64,000 bases of DNA from Liquidambar formosana (taxonomy: Eukaryota > Streptophyta > Magnoliopsida > Saxifragales > Altingiaceae): assembly GCA_039720395.1 (NCBI GenBank), contig CM077832.1:27329763-27393762 (forward strand). Reading direction: 5' to 3'. The position numbers and the translations under genes were made by a program. Under the pieces are notes generated by a model. That model did not search any database and was not told where the DNA came from. It saw only the letters and a program-made list of their open reading frames with translations. This document shows, one piece after another, positions 49,359 through 60,871 of the stretch (the stretch's first letter is position 1; the number at the start of each line of letters is the position of its first letter).

Positions 49359-49697
49359 GGCCTGCTAGGTTGAAAACCTGTAAAGGCAGCCTAGGCAAAA
49401 GTTAAGGCATGAGAACTACGTAGGACCTGATTCCCAAAAAAAAAAAAAAAAAAAAGAAAAAAAAAAGAAAAAAGAAAAAAAAGAAAACAAAAAAGAAAAA
49501 GAGAAAAAGAAAACGGGGATACGTAGGCAGCCCATAAAGTTACATTGGGTGCGGTCCAAACAACACAATCATAACAGCAATCTCGAAAGTAGATTATTAT
49601 TGGCAATTCATTTGAAACTAATTGTTTGACATAACAATTTATTGATGTTAAGTAAAAGAACTATCGACATGCCATAGATATTCTATTCTTTGAGTCT
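49359..49697. other. Convergent spacer with A-rich tract
   Basis: This separates the pol stop (plus strand) from the stop of the antisense gene (minus strand). It contains an A-rich, G-interrupted run at about 49436-49507; copy O has the T-rich complement at 62340-62396. A word TACGTAGGCAGCCCATAAAG follows. It may provide 3'-end signals for both convergent transcripts. Confidence 0.6.
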
Positions 49698-50984
49698 TTA
49701 AGTCCTCTTGAGTTTCTTCAGAGTCGTCTTGTTTGTCTTCTGTCTCTCTCTGTGAAGTCTTCTTTTCTTTCGCAAGTCATGGCCGTGGGATGCCTCCACT
49801 GCTTCAAGAATGTCTTCTCTGCAAAGTCCAAGTCTCGTGTCCTTGATAAGGTCATAAATTCTTTCTCGGCGAGAAGTCTCCCTGTCGCCCAAATCATCCT
49901 TCAACCATTGCTTGTATTCTTTATTCATCTCGAAAGGTCCTTCAGTGTTGGCAATCCGAGTCAATTTCAGGTCTGTAGGCCAGCAAGTCCTCGCCCACTT
50001 GATTATGGTAGGCCCGATAGGTTCCACAAAGCAACGAGGTCCTGTTAAGGACAGTATGGTTTGCATGGCGCCCATCTGGCGAAGAATTCTCGAAGTCCAA
50101 TAGAAGGAAGTCGATCTCAGTCCTATGAGTTTGACGAAAGCACATCCCGAGGTTCGAAAAAGTACCTGCTCTTTACACCCCCATGTAAAGACGTACCATT
50201 TGATGTTCCGCCATGACAGCGTGTGGAAATAACCCAACCAATCTCTTAAAGAGAACGGCCCAGGGAGTTCAACTCGGAGCAGACAGAAGTGCTGGGGCTT
50301 GTATGGATTGGTAGTGGTGGGAGATAGAAAGTTCAAGCGCTCGAGCAGCCACATTTGCAGCAAAAAGGGGCTGCCTTCTAAAGGCACTTTGGGGTTGCCG
50401 TGTATTTTATCTAAACCATTCAAGGTTTCAGCTAATACCAAGGGAATAATGTTATGTCGCTTGAGAAGAGGGGTAATCAACTCACATATTTGAACAGGGG
50501 CTTGAAGAGTGCCGGTTGATATGAGAAAGCGACCAATTAAGCAAAAAGCGAGTGCACGCTGAATTTGAAGGGTGAAAGTCAGAGTACCTTCGCTATCATG
50601 AGCCAAGAATGAGGTTGCTAACTTCATTAAGTCCACCATATGATCCTTGACGAAGATCGTTGCGTCCCTTTGAGGAATGCCAAGAAAATCCGAGAAGGAA
50701 GCAAGGTAATCCGAGCGGGGTGTAGGAAGAATGAATGGCCCTGCGGGCGAAACTCCAAATAAAGCACAGAATTCCTCCATGGTTGGGCATAATTCTTCAT
50801 AATTAAATCAAAAGACATGGATTTGAGGATCCCAGAAGTATGTAGCAGCAGTGAGAAGGGTCGTCTCGAGCTTCATGTGCCTTATGGAGAGCAATGGTTC
50901 CAAGCCGAAGCGCTTAAACTCAGTTTTGTCTTTGGCAGCCATGACTGCCAAAAACCCTCTTAAGAACCCATCCAAGGCTTCCAT
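49698..50984 (-). pseudogene. Antisense gene B (DUF7745/PMD-like, 428 codons), copy I
   Basis: A single exon starting M-E-A-L-D-G-F-L-R-G, antisense to pol and tail-to-tail with it. It reads Y-F-W-D-P...F-N-Y-E-E-L-C-P-T-M-E-E-F...L-F-G-V near residues 50-80, the layout of the plant DUF7745/PMD-like proteins found in transposons, and ends in a strongly basic tail (R-K-K-R-R-L, K-K-L-K-R-T) that could be a nuclear signal. One TGA at 50808-50810 replaces an arginine codon (CGA) present in copy O. Copy O has exactly the same length. A TATA box (51031-51039) lies 47 bases upstream of the start, and the cloverleaf module 88 bases beyond that. Domain naming is from memory and less sure than the gene model. 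Confidence 0.8.
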
Positions 50985-51030
50985 AATTATTGTCAATGAA
51001 AATAGGTGAGTTAGAAGACTCCCCTCATGT

Positions 51031-51039
51031 GTTTTTATA
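51031..51039 (-). promoter_or_regulatory. TATA box of antisense gene B, copy I
   Basis: TATAAAAAC on the minus strand, 47 bases before the start codon at 50984; conserved in copy O at 60817-60825. Confidence 0.7.
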
Positions 51040-51126
51040 GGAAAAGGGTCACAAATTCGAGTCCTAAAGGAAGTAGAACCGTCAAAATCGCAAAATTCCT
51101 GAAAAATCGCGAAAAAGCGCGTCGAC

Positions 51127-51206
51127 CTCGGGTGACCGTCCGGGGCTGGACGGTCAGCCGTCTAGGCCCATACGGCTAACCGTCCGGGGCCAGATGGTCA
51201 CCCGAG
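51127..51206. repeat. Cloverleaf-type module between the antisense genes, copy I
   Basis: The best-preserved example. The outer stem is CTCGGGT/ACCCGAG. Hairpin 1 is GACCGTCC/GGACGGTC, hairpin 2 AGCCGT/ACGGCT and hairpin 3 ACCGTC/GATGGT (G-T pair allowed). It lies upstream of gene B and downstream of the PMD gene. Confidence 0.8.
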
Positions 51207-51488
51207 GCCTCCGCCTTGTTTTGCCTTGTTTCGCCCGGTTTTGCCTATTTTCGCGTTCGGATGGCCTTTTTAGGCCATTTTCACTCCTATGAACTCACAT
51301 TGGCTCAAATTTACATGAGAAACGCACCATAACATCATCATGATAGATTCAAACAAGCACAACAAGTATCCATACTAAGGGATAAAAAAGTTTGGTTTTA
51401 GGTGGCAAGTACAAAACATAAGCATGAAATGCAAAAAGATAGCCATTGTCTCATTAATTCTACAAGCCCAACAAGAAAGTAAATGAAC
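51207..51488. other. Spacer between antisense genes, copy I
   Basis: About 280 bases between the cloverleaf module and the 3' end of the PMD gene, without a recognisable feature. In copy O the homologous sequence holds the copia insertion ('tttgtac' here, GTAAT there). Confidence 0.6.
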
Positions 51489-54151
51489 TCAGCGGTTCCC
51501 AGAGCTTCTTTTGCTGCTCGGCCCAGCTCCGTCACGACCCCCACGAGGTGCTCTAGGAGGACGCATTGCCGGTGGTGGCTGCATATACAAAATCCATTGC
51601 AAAGAGGCTAAGTATGAATAGAGTTGGTTGAAAACCACATATGAGAACTTTGAATAGGTGGAATACTGACCATGACATCCAAACGAGCTTCTGCCATAGA
51701 TTTGGCTAAGCTCATCCTCACAAGGTCACGCCTCAAACCCTCACTAAGGTCGATGAACTCTTGGGCATATGCCGCGGGCACCTAGGATAATCAATAAGGG
51801 TAAAATTGAAGGTAATGTTCAAAGAAAGAAAGAAATACCCATAAAGAGAACTCACCTGTTCTCGATTTGGGTCGATCCTAGGAGATTCGTCAAATGCAGG
51901 TTGAGTAATAGCGGTCTTGACAAAGTCTGACCCACTGCACAAATCAATGAACCAATTCGGCTGAGGCAAGGGTAGTGACCTATCCCCTTCCATCTCATCT
52001 TCCTCAGAGCCAGGAACCACTCCTGAGCCCACTGTCGAGCTATGCCCTCGTGCTCGTCGACCCTGCAAGTGTTCACCTATTAAATAGAGTCTCTATCAAA
52101 AGAAAAGGCTAGGAGAATGTTAAAGACTTACCCCCTGAGGAGGAAAGCCTGTCACCCTGGGCCTTATCAAATATTGGAGACAGAAAGTGTCATATGTAAT
52201 GTCAGGAGAAGTGAACTCCTCCGCATCCCAGCCTTTCAAGGCATCCCACAACTCCTCCCCCTCCATTAAGTTAGCATGCCTCATGTTAAGTGGTGGAGGC
52301 ATTGGAGCCATGGCGGCATTCACATCACCCATGACTTGGCGTAGGAAACGCTCTCCTAGGTACCAATACCTACCCACGGGGCCTTCCAAGAGCACCCTCT
52401 TGCCCGTCAGCATCAAGCTAGGAATGCATCGCTTGGGTAGCATTGGTACCCATATCTTCCAGGGATTCCACTCAATCTGTTCAAAAAAATCCAAAATGAG
52501 AAATTGGGAGTAAAAAAGAAAAGGAAAAGAATGGGGAAAGAATTTCACCATATCGGCAGTAAGGTTTGCTAGGTGAGCTCTAGCAAAGGCGTAATCATGA
52601 CGATTCGCCACCCGGATGGACACATAACTAGGAGAGTAATTCTTGAGGGTAGGCCATTCAATGGTTTCCTCAGCAAGGGATGGGCGACATAGGTTGAGGT
52701 ACTCATAGCACCAAACCTGTCAATAATTGGGAAAAGAGTCAAAAAGAAAGATAATATAAGGACAAAATAAAAAGGAATGAAAAGGAAGTAGCATTACCTC
52801 CCAAACAAAGGGCATCCCGCCGAAGTCCTTAGTCACACCACGTGACATGTCACACATGGTGCGATACATGGTGGCTAGAGCAGCCCCTCCCCAGTTGAAC
52901 TTCCTAATCTTTTCAACATCTTCCATGCTTGCAAGAAGACCCAAAGGGGCTAGGTCGCCCGTGTCGGCAAAGAATGTGCATGAGATCATGTACAGAAGGA
53001 ATGCCCTTGTAATGCAATCGGGGCTTGCACCCTCGCTCTCCCGTTGCTTAGCAAACTTGTTGAAAAGCCAAGTGCGTCGCACCGCTTTCTTGATTACCTC
53101 AATCTCCATCCCAAGGTAAGCTAGGAGATAATCCTCATCCGTGTGAGCCTCCTCATAGAACTCCAAGCTTTTGCCTTTAATGCTCAAGCCCGTGATCATG
53201 GTGAAGTCCTTGGGGGTTAATGTCATCTCCCCGAAGCTAAAATGGAATGTATTGGTGGTGTCCCACCATAGCTCAGACAAGGCTAGCAAAGCTTGCCTAT
53301 CACATTGGTCATTCCATAGAGAATCTAGGAATGGGCCAAAACCGGCCTTTTCAACATAGCCCTTGGTAATGGGTTGGAAGTTTTCCATGTTTCGCTACCA
53401 TTCAATGAGTCCTTTGACAGAGGACCTAGTGCGCATCTCCTGAAAGTTGGGCTATAGCCATTGAAAATACCTTGAGGGTTAGTTGAAAGAACATGGAAAT
53501 AATAAGCTTACACTAGCAATTGGTTTCAAATTGTTTTCTAAAAGATGTTAAAAAGTTGTTTTTATTCATGAAATGAATTGCTAATGGATGTTTATGAGTT
53601 TACTTGTTCGTGTGCCTTAATTTGGCAAGGATTGAACACTTTTTTATCACTTGGGCATTTTATCCAACACTTGGTGGGTGACACCTCCCAAGCCTTGAAA
53701 CAAAAGAATTTTGTATAGTCAATCCTTGCTAAATCATAGCATATTACTCACTTGAGGGTTTACTTGTTGATATACATTGATTTGGTGAAGATTGAACATC
53801 TTTATTTCACTTGGGAATTTTATTGAACACTTGGCGGGTGCCATTTTTCAAGCTTTCAAATGAAAAGAATTTGTGTGTTCAATCCTTGCCAAATCAAGGG
53901 ATATCACTCAACAACCCAAGGGGTATTCAAAAGAAGTAGAAGGGAATGCAATTTCATCAAAAGAATCGAAAGATTCAAAAGAAAAGTGCTAAGTTGGGTA
54001 AACTTACTTCTTGTTGGGAATGGATGAATGAGAGATGCTTCTCGGGTTCAAGCAACACCCTAGCTTGTGGGGCATCATAGAGTGGTGCCTTGTATGTGCT
54101 TTTGACCCCATAGAATGGATACTTGGTGCTTGAGTCCTTGCTTGATGACAT
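51489..54151 (-). pseudogene. Plant mobile domain (PMD) gene, 7 exons, antisense in Tat copy I
   Basis: Exons on the minus strand: 54008-54151, 52798-53439, 52549-52716, 52132-52476, 51856-52062, 51671-51781 and 51489-51578. Lengths 144, 642, 168, 345, 207, 111 and 90 are identical to copy O, and all introns fall between codons with GT-AG ends. The domain content is as in copy O: the PMD core in exon 2 (S-E-L-W-W-D-T-T-N-T-F-H-F), a tail rich in R, P and G. One nonsense codon is seen, TAG at 53395-53397 near the start of exon 2, where copy O keeps tryptophan. Copy O carries its own four stops elsewhere, so the parent gene was open. Intron 1 is 568 bp in both copies and holds foldback units. 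It is head-on to the sense transcript. Confidence 0.88.
53615..53899. repeat. Paired hairpin units in intron 1 of the PMD gene (copy I)
   Basis: The ends 'ccttaatttggcaaggattg' and 'caatccttgccaaatcaagg' are inverted; two tandem foldback units as in copy O at 29584-29868. Confidence 0.7.
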
Positions 54152-54404
54152 CCTTGATGATGGAATTGGGTTTGTGAAAAATGGGTTTGATTTGGTTTGA
54201 TTTCACAAGATGATGTGAATTGGTTGTTTTGATTGCTAAATGTGCTTGATTTGTTGTTGTTTGATGTGCATTTGATGTTTGGATTGAATGGTTTTGAAGT
54301 AAGAATGAGAGAATGAGAGTTGGAGATGATAGGATGAGAGTTTAGAGAGAGAAACTCTCTAATTTTCGGGTTGGGTGAATGTGAGAATGAGTGGGCAAAC
54401 ATGG

Positions 54405-54412
54405 GTTTTATA
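54405..54412 (-). promoter_or_regulatory. TATA box of the antisense PMD gene, copy I
   Basis: TATAAAAC on the minus strand within 'gggttttataaaccc', about 250 bases before the start codon at 54151 and 25 bases below the cloverleaf module. Confidence 0.65.
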
Positions 54413-54436
54413 AACCCAGATTTTTTCTTTGGTGGG

Positions 54437-54514
54437 CTCGGGTAACCGTCCCCCCTTGGACGGTCAGCCGTCTTGCCCTGGACGGTTGACCATCTGAGGG
54501 CAGATGGTCACCCT
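54437..54514. repeat. Cloverleaf-type module upstream of the PMD gene, copy I
   Basis: It runs from CTCGGGTAACCGTCC to GGTCACCCT. Hairpins are CCGTCC/GGACGG, CCGTC/GACGG and GACCATCTG/CAGATGGTC. It is homologous to 4252-4329 and 28967-29046. Confidence 0.78.
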
Positions 54515-56315
54515 AGCCCGCTTTGCCCGTTTGCCCCGTTTCGCGCGCTTGCGACCTCTAAACTTCTCCAAATTGACTTTTTGTGCAATCCTTGAGTTAT
54601 GGGATGAATATACCCCTCAAGTTTATCAAGTTTCAATGAAATTTTTGAACCTTGGGTGATTGTATTCGCCCGCATAACGAGGAGGTGCAATAGCCATGAT
54701 AAATGGCTTTCTCATGAAATGAGCTTAGTGTTGAATTGATTGACTTTCAAGTCTTGGAATTCAATTCTCTAGGAGATAATAATGATATCATATCATGAAA
54801 TGACTTGCTAGTCATGTGATAAAGATAACTTCATATGAAATGAGGATTCATGAGCTATGCTAGTTACGAAGTAACTTGCTATCTTTGTGAAAAGGGCATG
54901 AAATGCACTTTGTTTTTCAATCAATTGACTTTCAAAATCAATGTTGTATCATGTGATAAAGATAATTTCACATGAAATGACATGAAATAAGCTTGATTTT
55001 CAATCAATTAACTCTTAATTCAATGTCATTTCAGGTGTTAAAGATAATTTCACATGAAATGATAAGTAATGCACTTGATTTTGAGTTGAATGACTCTCAA
55101 TACATTATCATTTCATGTGATAAAGACAATTTCACATGAAATGCACTTGATTTGGAGTTGAATGACTCCCAGTACATTGTCATTCCATGTGATAAGGGTA
55201 GTTTCACATAAAATGACAAGAAATAAGCTTGATTTTGAATCAATTGACTTGCAATTGGGTCTCATATCATGTGATAAAGACAATTTCACATGAAATGATG
55301 ATCCATGAGTTATGCAATAACTCCCCGTCTCTGTTACTTCCACAGAAAGTGGCACAATTTCCCATGAAATGACGATCCATGAGTTATGCAACAACTCCCC
55401 GTCTCTGTTACTTCCACAGAAAGTGGCACAATTTCCCATGAAATAATGACCCATGAGTTATGCAATAACTCCCCATCTTTGTTACTTCCACAGAAAGTGG
55501 CATGAAATGATCCATGAGTTATGCAATAACTCCCCATCTTTGTTACTTCCACAGAAAGTGGCATGAAATCACAATTTCACATGAAATGATACATGAGTTA
55601 TGCAATAACTCCATATCTTTGTTGTTTCCACTGAAAGTGGCATGAAATCATAATTTGATGAGTCATGAGTTATGAAATAACTCACCACATTTGTTATCCC
55701 CAGTGAGACTGGCATGAAATGCCCTTGGTTTTGAATTGATGGACATTCAATTCACCAATAATTCACATAAAATGATGATTTATGAGTTATGAAATAACTC
55801 GTTTTGAGAATGCCAATGAGATTGGTAGGGTACCTTGTGATGCACTAGTGCAACTAGCTTTGCATCATGAGAAGACCATGTGGATATCACTAATGCAATT
55901 AGTGCATGGTAAAGGCATTTGCATGAGCACACCAACGAATGTTGGCATGCATAGAAATGCATTCAATTATCTGCTTCGATGAAATCGTTGCAAGCTTGGA
56001 TATGACGAAGTCTATCCTGCTGGTTCCCTTTGAGTTTGCTGGTATTAATGGGATTAATCCATCATACAAAATGCGTTGTTATATCACTAATGCAATTAGT
56101 GCATGGCAAAGGCATTTGCATGAGCGCACCAACGAAGTTGGCATGCATAGAAATGCAATTAATTTGTTGCTTCGATGAAATCGTCGCATGCTTGGTCTAT
56201 CCTTCTGGTTCCATTTGAGTTTGTTGGTATTAATGAGATTAATCCATCAAACAAAAATGGGTTGTTCTTTGATCATTGGCTCGCAAGTGAAACTTGTTCA
56301 CCAATGAGGGGCTTC
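54515..56315 (+). mobile_element. 3' untranslated region of Tat copy I
   Basis: It holds the CATGTGA hairpin zone (54820-55290), a tandem array of about five units (55300-55640), two copies of the ~195-bp unit (about 55880-56075 and 56076-56280) and the purine-rich 'ccaatgaggggcttc' before the LTR. No gene is present. Confidence 0.82.
55300..55640. repeat. Tandem array, unit ~65-73 bp (copy I)
   Basis: Five clear units with 'gagttatgcaataactc' and 'cttccacagaaagtggca'; homologous to 5130-5830 and, inverted, 27690-28160. Confidence 0.82.
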
Positions 56316-59000
56316 TGTCACACCCCATTTTTGTCACCTTAGCTAGGACATAACATTTCATGTAGGATTTTGAGTCCTTTTTTAGTCTAGTCTTTTGCAT
56401 TGAGTTTCTATAGCATTGAATATCATGTGTATGAATTTTGAAGTGATTTGGAGTTCATTTCGATGGTCAATAAGAACTTTTGCGACTTGAAGGGCATAAT
56501 CGTCTTTTAAGCCGTATATTTTCCATTTGACCTTGGAATGAATCTCGAGTCATCCCATCAAGTTCATATGGTTATATAGAGTCCATATATAGGTTCAATT
56601 TCATGAATTAATGGTTTAAGATCAATTCGACTTGTAATGGTTCGGGTTGGCTAAAAGACCCTTTCTTGGTTTGCTCAAATTGACTCATAAGACCCAACCA
56701 ATTTTCTCTCAAATAACTTCAATTGGGCTTTATTTATGTCCTAAACATGTTTAGAAAGATCAATTTTCGATTGGGAAAGCATTCGGTTCGACTGTGTGTA
56801 CAAACCCAGCTTAGCGACGGTGAAGCACCATGGTTAACCACCTTTGTAAAACCCAACCATGCACCCATGGTTGAGGATTTTTGTCCCAAAATACTTAAAA
56901 ATGTGTTCCCCTTCGAAACATGGTCGTTTTGGCTTTTATTTCATCAAAATCGGACTTAATTTGAGCATTTTAGGACTTCTACAGCAAGTGGAAGTCAAAA
57001 GCGGAGCAAATATAGGAGGGCCTCGGGTAACCGTCCGGGGCTGGACGGTCAGCCGTCTAGGCCCAGACGGCTAACCGTCCAGGCCTAGTTGGTCACCCGA
57101 GGAGTCCTTCTTTAAGTCAAACTCTGACTCCTCTATCCCTCTTTTGACGGTTTCCTCCGCCAAAACAACTTGTCTGAGCTTAGGAGTGTGTAGGTTTGAG
57201 TTGTTTGAGCACCAAGAGAGTCTCTAATAGCCCTAGGATCATTATTTAATGAATTAATCCTAGCCATTGGTTTAGGGGGTCAGTTCTCTATATAAAGGAC
57301 ATGATATTCAGCACATAGGGGAGGTTAATTGTACTTTACACTTAGAGAGAGAGGGAGCTACGAGTTTGGAGAGCTAGAAGGACTTCAAGAGGAGGCTCTT
57401 CAACCCCAAGCAAGCAAGGAAATAAGAGGATTGAAGACAAGGAAGAGTCTACAAGAGGTAAGCCTATCCCTTTAATGCTGAATATGAATTTCTGCTTCTC
57501 CTTCTTCTCTTTCTTCTTCTTCTTCTAAGATAGCTATGGTACATGCAATTGTTCTTCTTATGGATGGAATTCAATGTTTATGTGATATTATATGAATGAT
57601 TTTAGGATAGTTCATGGCTTTATATGCTTGATAATCCCTGGTTTGCTAGGGATTTGAAAGTATTACTCTTTCTACCTCCTTAAATCATGCATAGTCCACA
57701 TGTTTAGGTTGCTGTGATTATTGTCATGAGTTGATGTTCTTGTTAGTCAATATATGCTATATGAATGATATTCATGACAATTTGAGCATGTCTTAGAGTC
57801 ATTTAGTAGGTTTTTATGCATATTTGTAAGATTAGGGTTTCGGTAACCCTGAATTCGCATAGGTCTTATACAGCATGCTTAGCTTAGCTTTTTGAGTTGT
57901 TGCTTATCATAGTCATTCTATATATGCTGCATATAGTTGAATCATGCTAGGTTTGCATTCATATAGTATGTTTCATAGGTTTTTATGCATGTTAGTCGAG
58001 TCATTGCATGTAGGATTGAGTTAGAGTCCTTAGTTATTCGTTATTCTTGTTGTTTGCATGATTAATGGATGATTTTAGGCCTAGTCAAGGTTCTGTCCAG
58101 ATTAGTATTTTGCTTTCTTTGCATGATTGTGTGCACTTGTAAGGGTGCAAACAGGTACAATGCTTGTCCTATTGCAAATAGGGCTGCAATGGTCTGAAAT
58201 GGCTAATGCTAGGAGCTTGTGCGCTCAGGTAAGTAGGGTTTGAAGGTGCCCCAATTTACCTTTCTTTTTCTTTCTTTTCTCTTCTCCCTCTTAGGGTTAC
58301 TTCTTAATACAAGCTTATGGTAATAATCAAAGGTTTCCTTCAATATAAAATTCTGGTTTTTATCAAGGTTTTCCTCTTATGGAAGTTTTCAGTTTTGGAT
58401 TAAATCAATGTATTTTCAAATGAGGAAACCTAGGGTATTTACCATAGGTTTGTATTAGGTTGTAACCCTATTCTTTTCAAACTACGTGGACTTTGATCCA
58501 TGTATTTCGCTGCATGGTACGTAGGCGCTCTTCGTGAGGCTCAAGTCCGTCCTAGGATCCAAGTATCCTAGGTTTTTCTTTTCTTTTCTTCTTTTTTTTC
58601 TGTTTTGTTTTGTTTGTTTGATTATGCATGAGATGATTGGATGAAATATATGATATGCATGCTGCCTTGTGATGATATATGATGATATTTGAGTGGAAAA
58701 GATATTAAGTTAGCCCAATCAAATTAAGAGACCAACTCGGGCGATGTGGGTGCCTATGGGCTTTGCCCAGAACCTTCCCACGTCGTAACTTAGCCCCCGA
58801 ATCCAATTTTCTGGTTTCAAAGACTTTGCTTTTCCTTTAATGGAGTCATGTGGTTTTAAAAATAAAACATTATTACGGTTTTCCTCTTTTCCTTAAAAAT
58901 TGAGGTGGCGATTCCTTTTTGTTTGTTGTCTTTAAACCCCCCATATATATTTCTTGCCAAACCCTTGTGGGCTCCGCGCTTCCTTTTTCATGGGTTCACA
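56316..59000 (+). mobile_element. Tat copy I, 3' LTR (2685 bp)
   Basis: Partner of 39219-41903, with the same length and about 1% difference by eye. It is followed by GATAT (59001-59005), the right target duplication, then by the rest of the copia LTR. The module lies at 57022-57101. Confidence 0.95.
57022..57101. repeat. Cloverleaf-type module (3' LTR, copy I)
   Basis: As at 39925-40004, but the first hairpin ACCGTCC/GGACGGT is perfect here. The outer stem CTCGGGT/ACCCGAG is intact. Confidence 0.8.
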
Positions 59001-60444
59001 GATATATCTCTGTACTAAACTCCTAAAGCATTCCTAGTTGAAGGTTCACTATGATGGACAGTAATGAACCATAGGACTAGCACTTGTTAGGTTGACTCTA
59101 TAGGAGGATAGCTAGTCTCAAGCTATTTGTGTGGAGACACTACAACCAACAAGTGGGTGCCTATTACGAGAATAGGTACACTGAATGTGACCAAAGATAT
59201 GAGATAAACTGAATGGAGTTTTATCCTGCCTGTCAATCAGTTTCTCATTGTTATAGTGGTACAAGCAATCCTTAGACCTGAGACACCATAGTTGTCTTAT
59301 GCATGTAGCTTTAGAAGTTTGATAACACTAAGTGCAAATCCTATTCAGGGGTTTGCAAAGGTGTTCATTGGCCCTACTGCTATGTGTGTGAAGGCATGTC
59401 AGTGATCAACAAGGGATCCATCACTCTCAGGAAAAGAGAGAGAATGTCTCATATAGCATTCATAATATAACTCATTAAATCCATGGCCATGGTAGGATGA
59501 ATATGAAAAGAGTTTCATGAGTTCATCAATGAGTTGATATCTATGAATGAGTATAAAGTAATTGAACTAGGGACTTGACAGACTTCCATGTCCTATTAGT
59601 TCAATTGGAGACATTGTGTTGAAGGAAGGATGCAATTGTAACCTATAAACTATAACAGAAGGGTTCTTTGTAAATGACTATTCACCTCATTAAGGACCAC
59701 ACCATGAGCCATATGCTAGGTGTTACTCATGGTTAGTAGAAGCCCTAATTGATATAAGTGAGTTATAATCAATTAGGGAATTGGAAGGAGTTCCAATTAG
59801 ACCCTAAATGGAAAGAGTTCCATTGTGCACACCTCATGCTATTCCTACTACTTAATGATGTGAACCCAATAGGTCACACACTGATCATGCAAGAAGGGCT
59901 TTAAAGTCTATGAGAGAAAGGGTTTTAGTGAATAAAGAATAGTTCTTTATAGGCCTATTTGTATTTGATACAAATAATAGGGGTTAATGTGCAATTAAGT
60001 GTAATTACACATAACCCTATTAGGGTTTCTTCCCCATGGCCAGCCCCCTTTAGTGGGCTGCCTATATAAGTCACACTTATGTGTGACATGGCATAATAGG
60101 CTTGCACAATAAACCCTAGCCGTCCAGCCCCTTGGAGGCTCTCTTCTCTCTCTCTCTCTTCTCCACCTCTAGCAACAACAAGGAAGAAGAAAGAAAAGGC
60201 TTGAAGCTCTAGCTAGGTGTGGATACCGTTGGAGGCAGCACACTTGGTCTGCTCATTCACCGCTGTCCGGAATAGAAACTTGGAGCAAAACGGAGAAGAC
60301 AAAAATCCTGTAAGTGTTCTAACCCTCTTCGTAGTTAGGGTTTGATTTTGTGTTATGCATAGTTAGATTCATGGGATTGGGAATCGTAGGAAAAATTTTT
60401 TATATTCCGCACTTCTATTTTTCCCTCTTGTTCGATTCCCAACA
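59001..60444 (+). mobile_element. Copia 3' LTR, part 2
   Basis: It continues the LTR begun at 39000 and ends CCCAACA at 60444, followed by the target duplication GTAAT (60445-60449). The first five bases are the duplicated target of copy I. Confidence 0.92.
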
Positions 60445-60449
60445 GTAAT

Positions 60450-60871
60450 TGCCACCTAAAACCAACTTTCTTATCCCTTGCTATGGATACTTGTTGTGCT
60501 TGTTTGAATCTATCATAATGATGCTATGGTGCCTTTCTCATGAAAATTTTAGTCAATATGAGTTCATAGGAGTGAAAATGGCCTAAAAAGGCCATCCGAA
60601 CGCGAAAATAGGCAAAACCGGGCGAAACAAAGCAAAACAGGGCGGAGGTCTCGGGTGACCATCTGGCCCCGGACGGTTAGCCGTCTGGGCCTAGACAGCT
60701 GACCGTCCAGCCCTAGGATGGTTACCCGAGGTCGACGTGCTTTTCGCGATTTTTCAGGAATTTCGCTATTTTGACGGTTCTACTCCCTTTAGGACTCGAA
60801 TTTGTGACCCTTTCCCTATAAAAACACATGAGGAAAGCCTTCTAACTCGCCTATTTTCATTGACAATAATT
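60450..60871. other. Upstream region of antisense gene B, copy O
   Basis: This continues copy O after the copia element. It holds the cloverleaf module (60650-60730) and the TATA box TATAAAAAC (60817-60825), 47 bases before the start codon, as in copy I. Confidence 0.75.
60650..60730. repeat. Cloverleaf-type module (copy O, gene B promoter)
   Basis: It runs from CTCGGGTGACCATC to GGTTACCCGAG. Hairpins are CCATCTGG/CCGGACGG, AGCCGTCT/AGACAGCT and ACCGTCC/GGATGGT. The outer stem is CTCGGGT/ACCCGAG. Confidence 0.75.
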
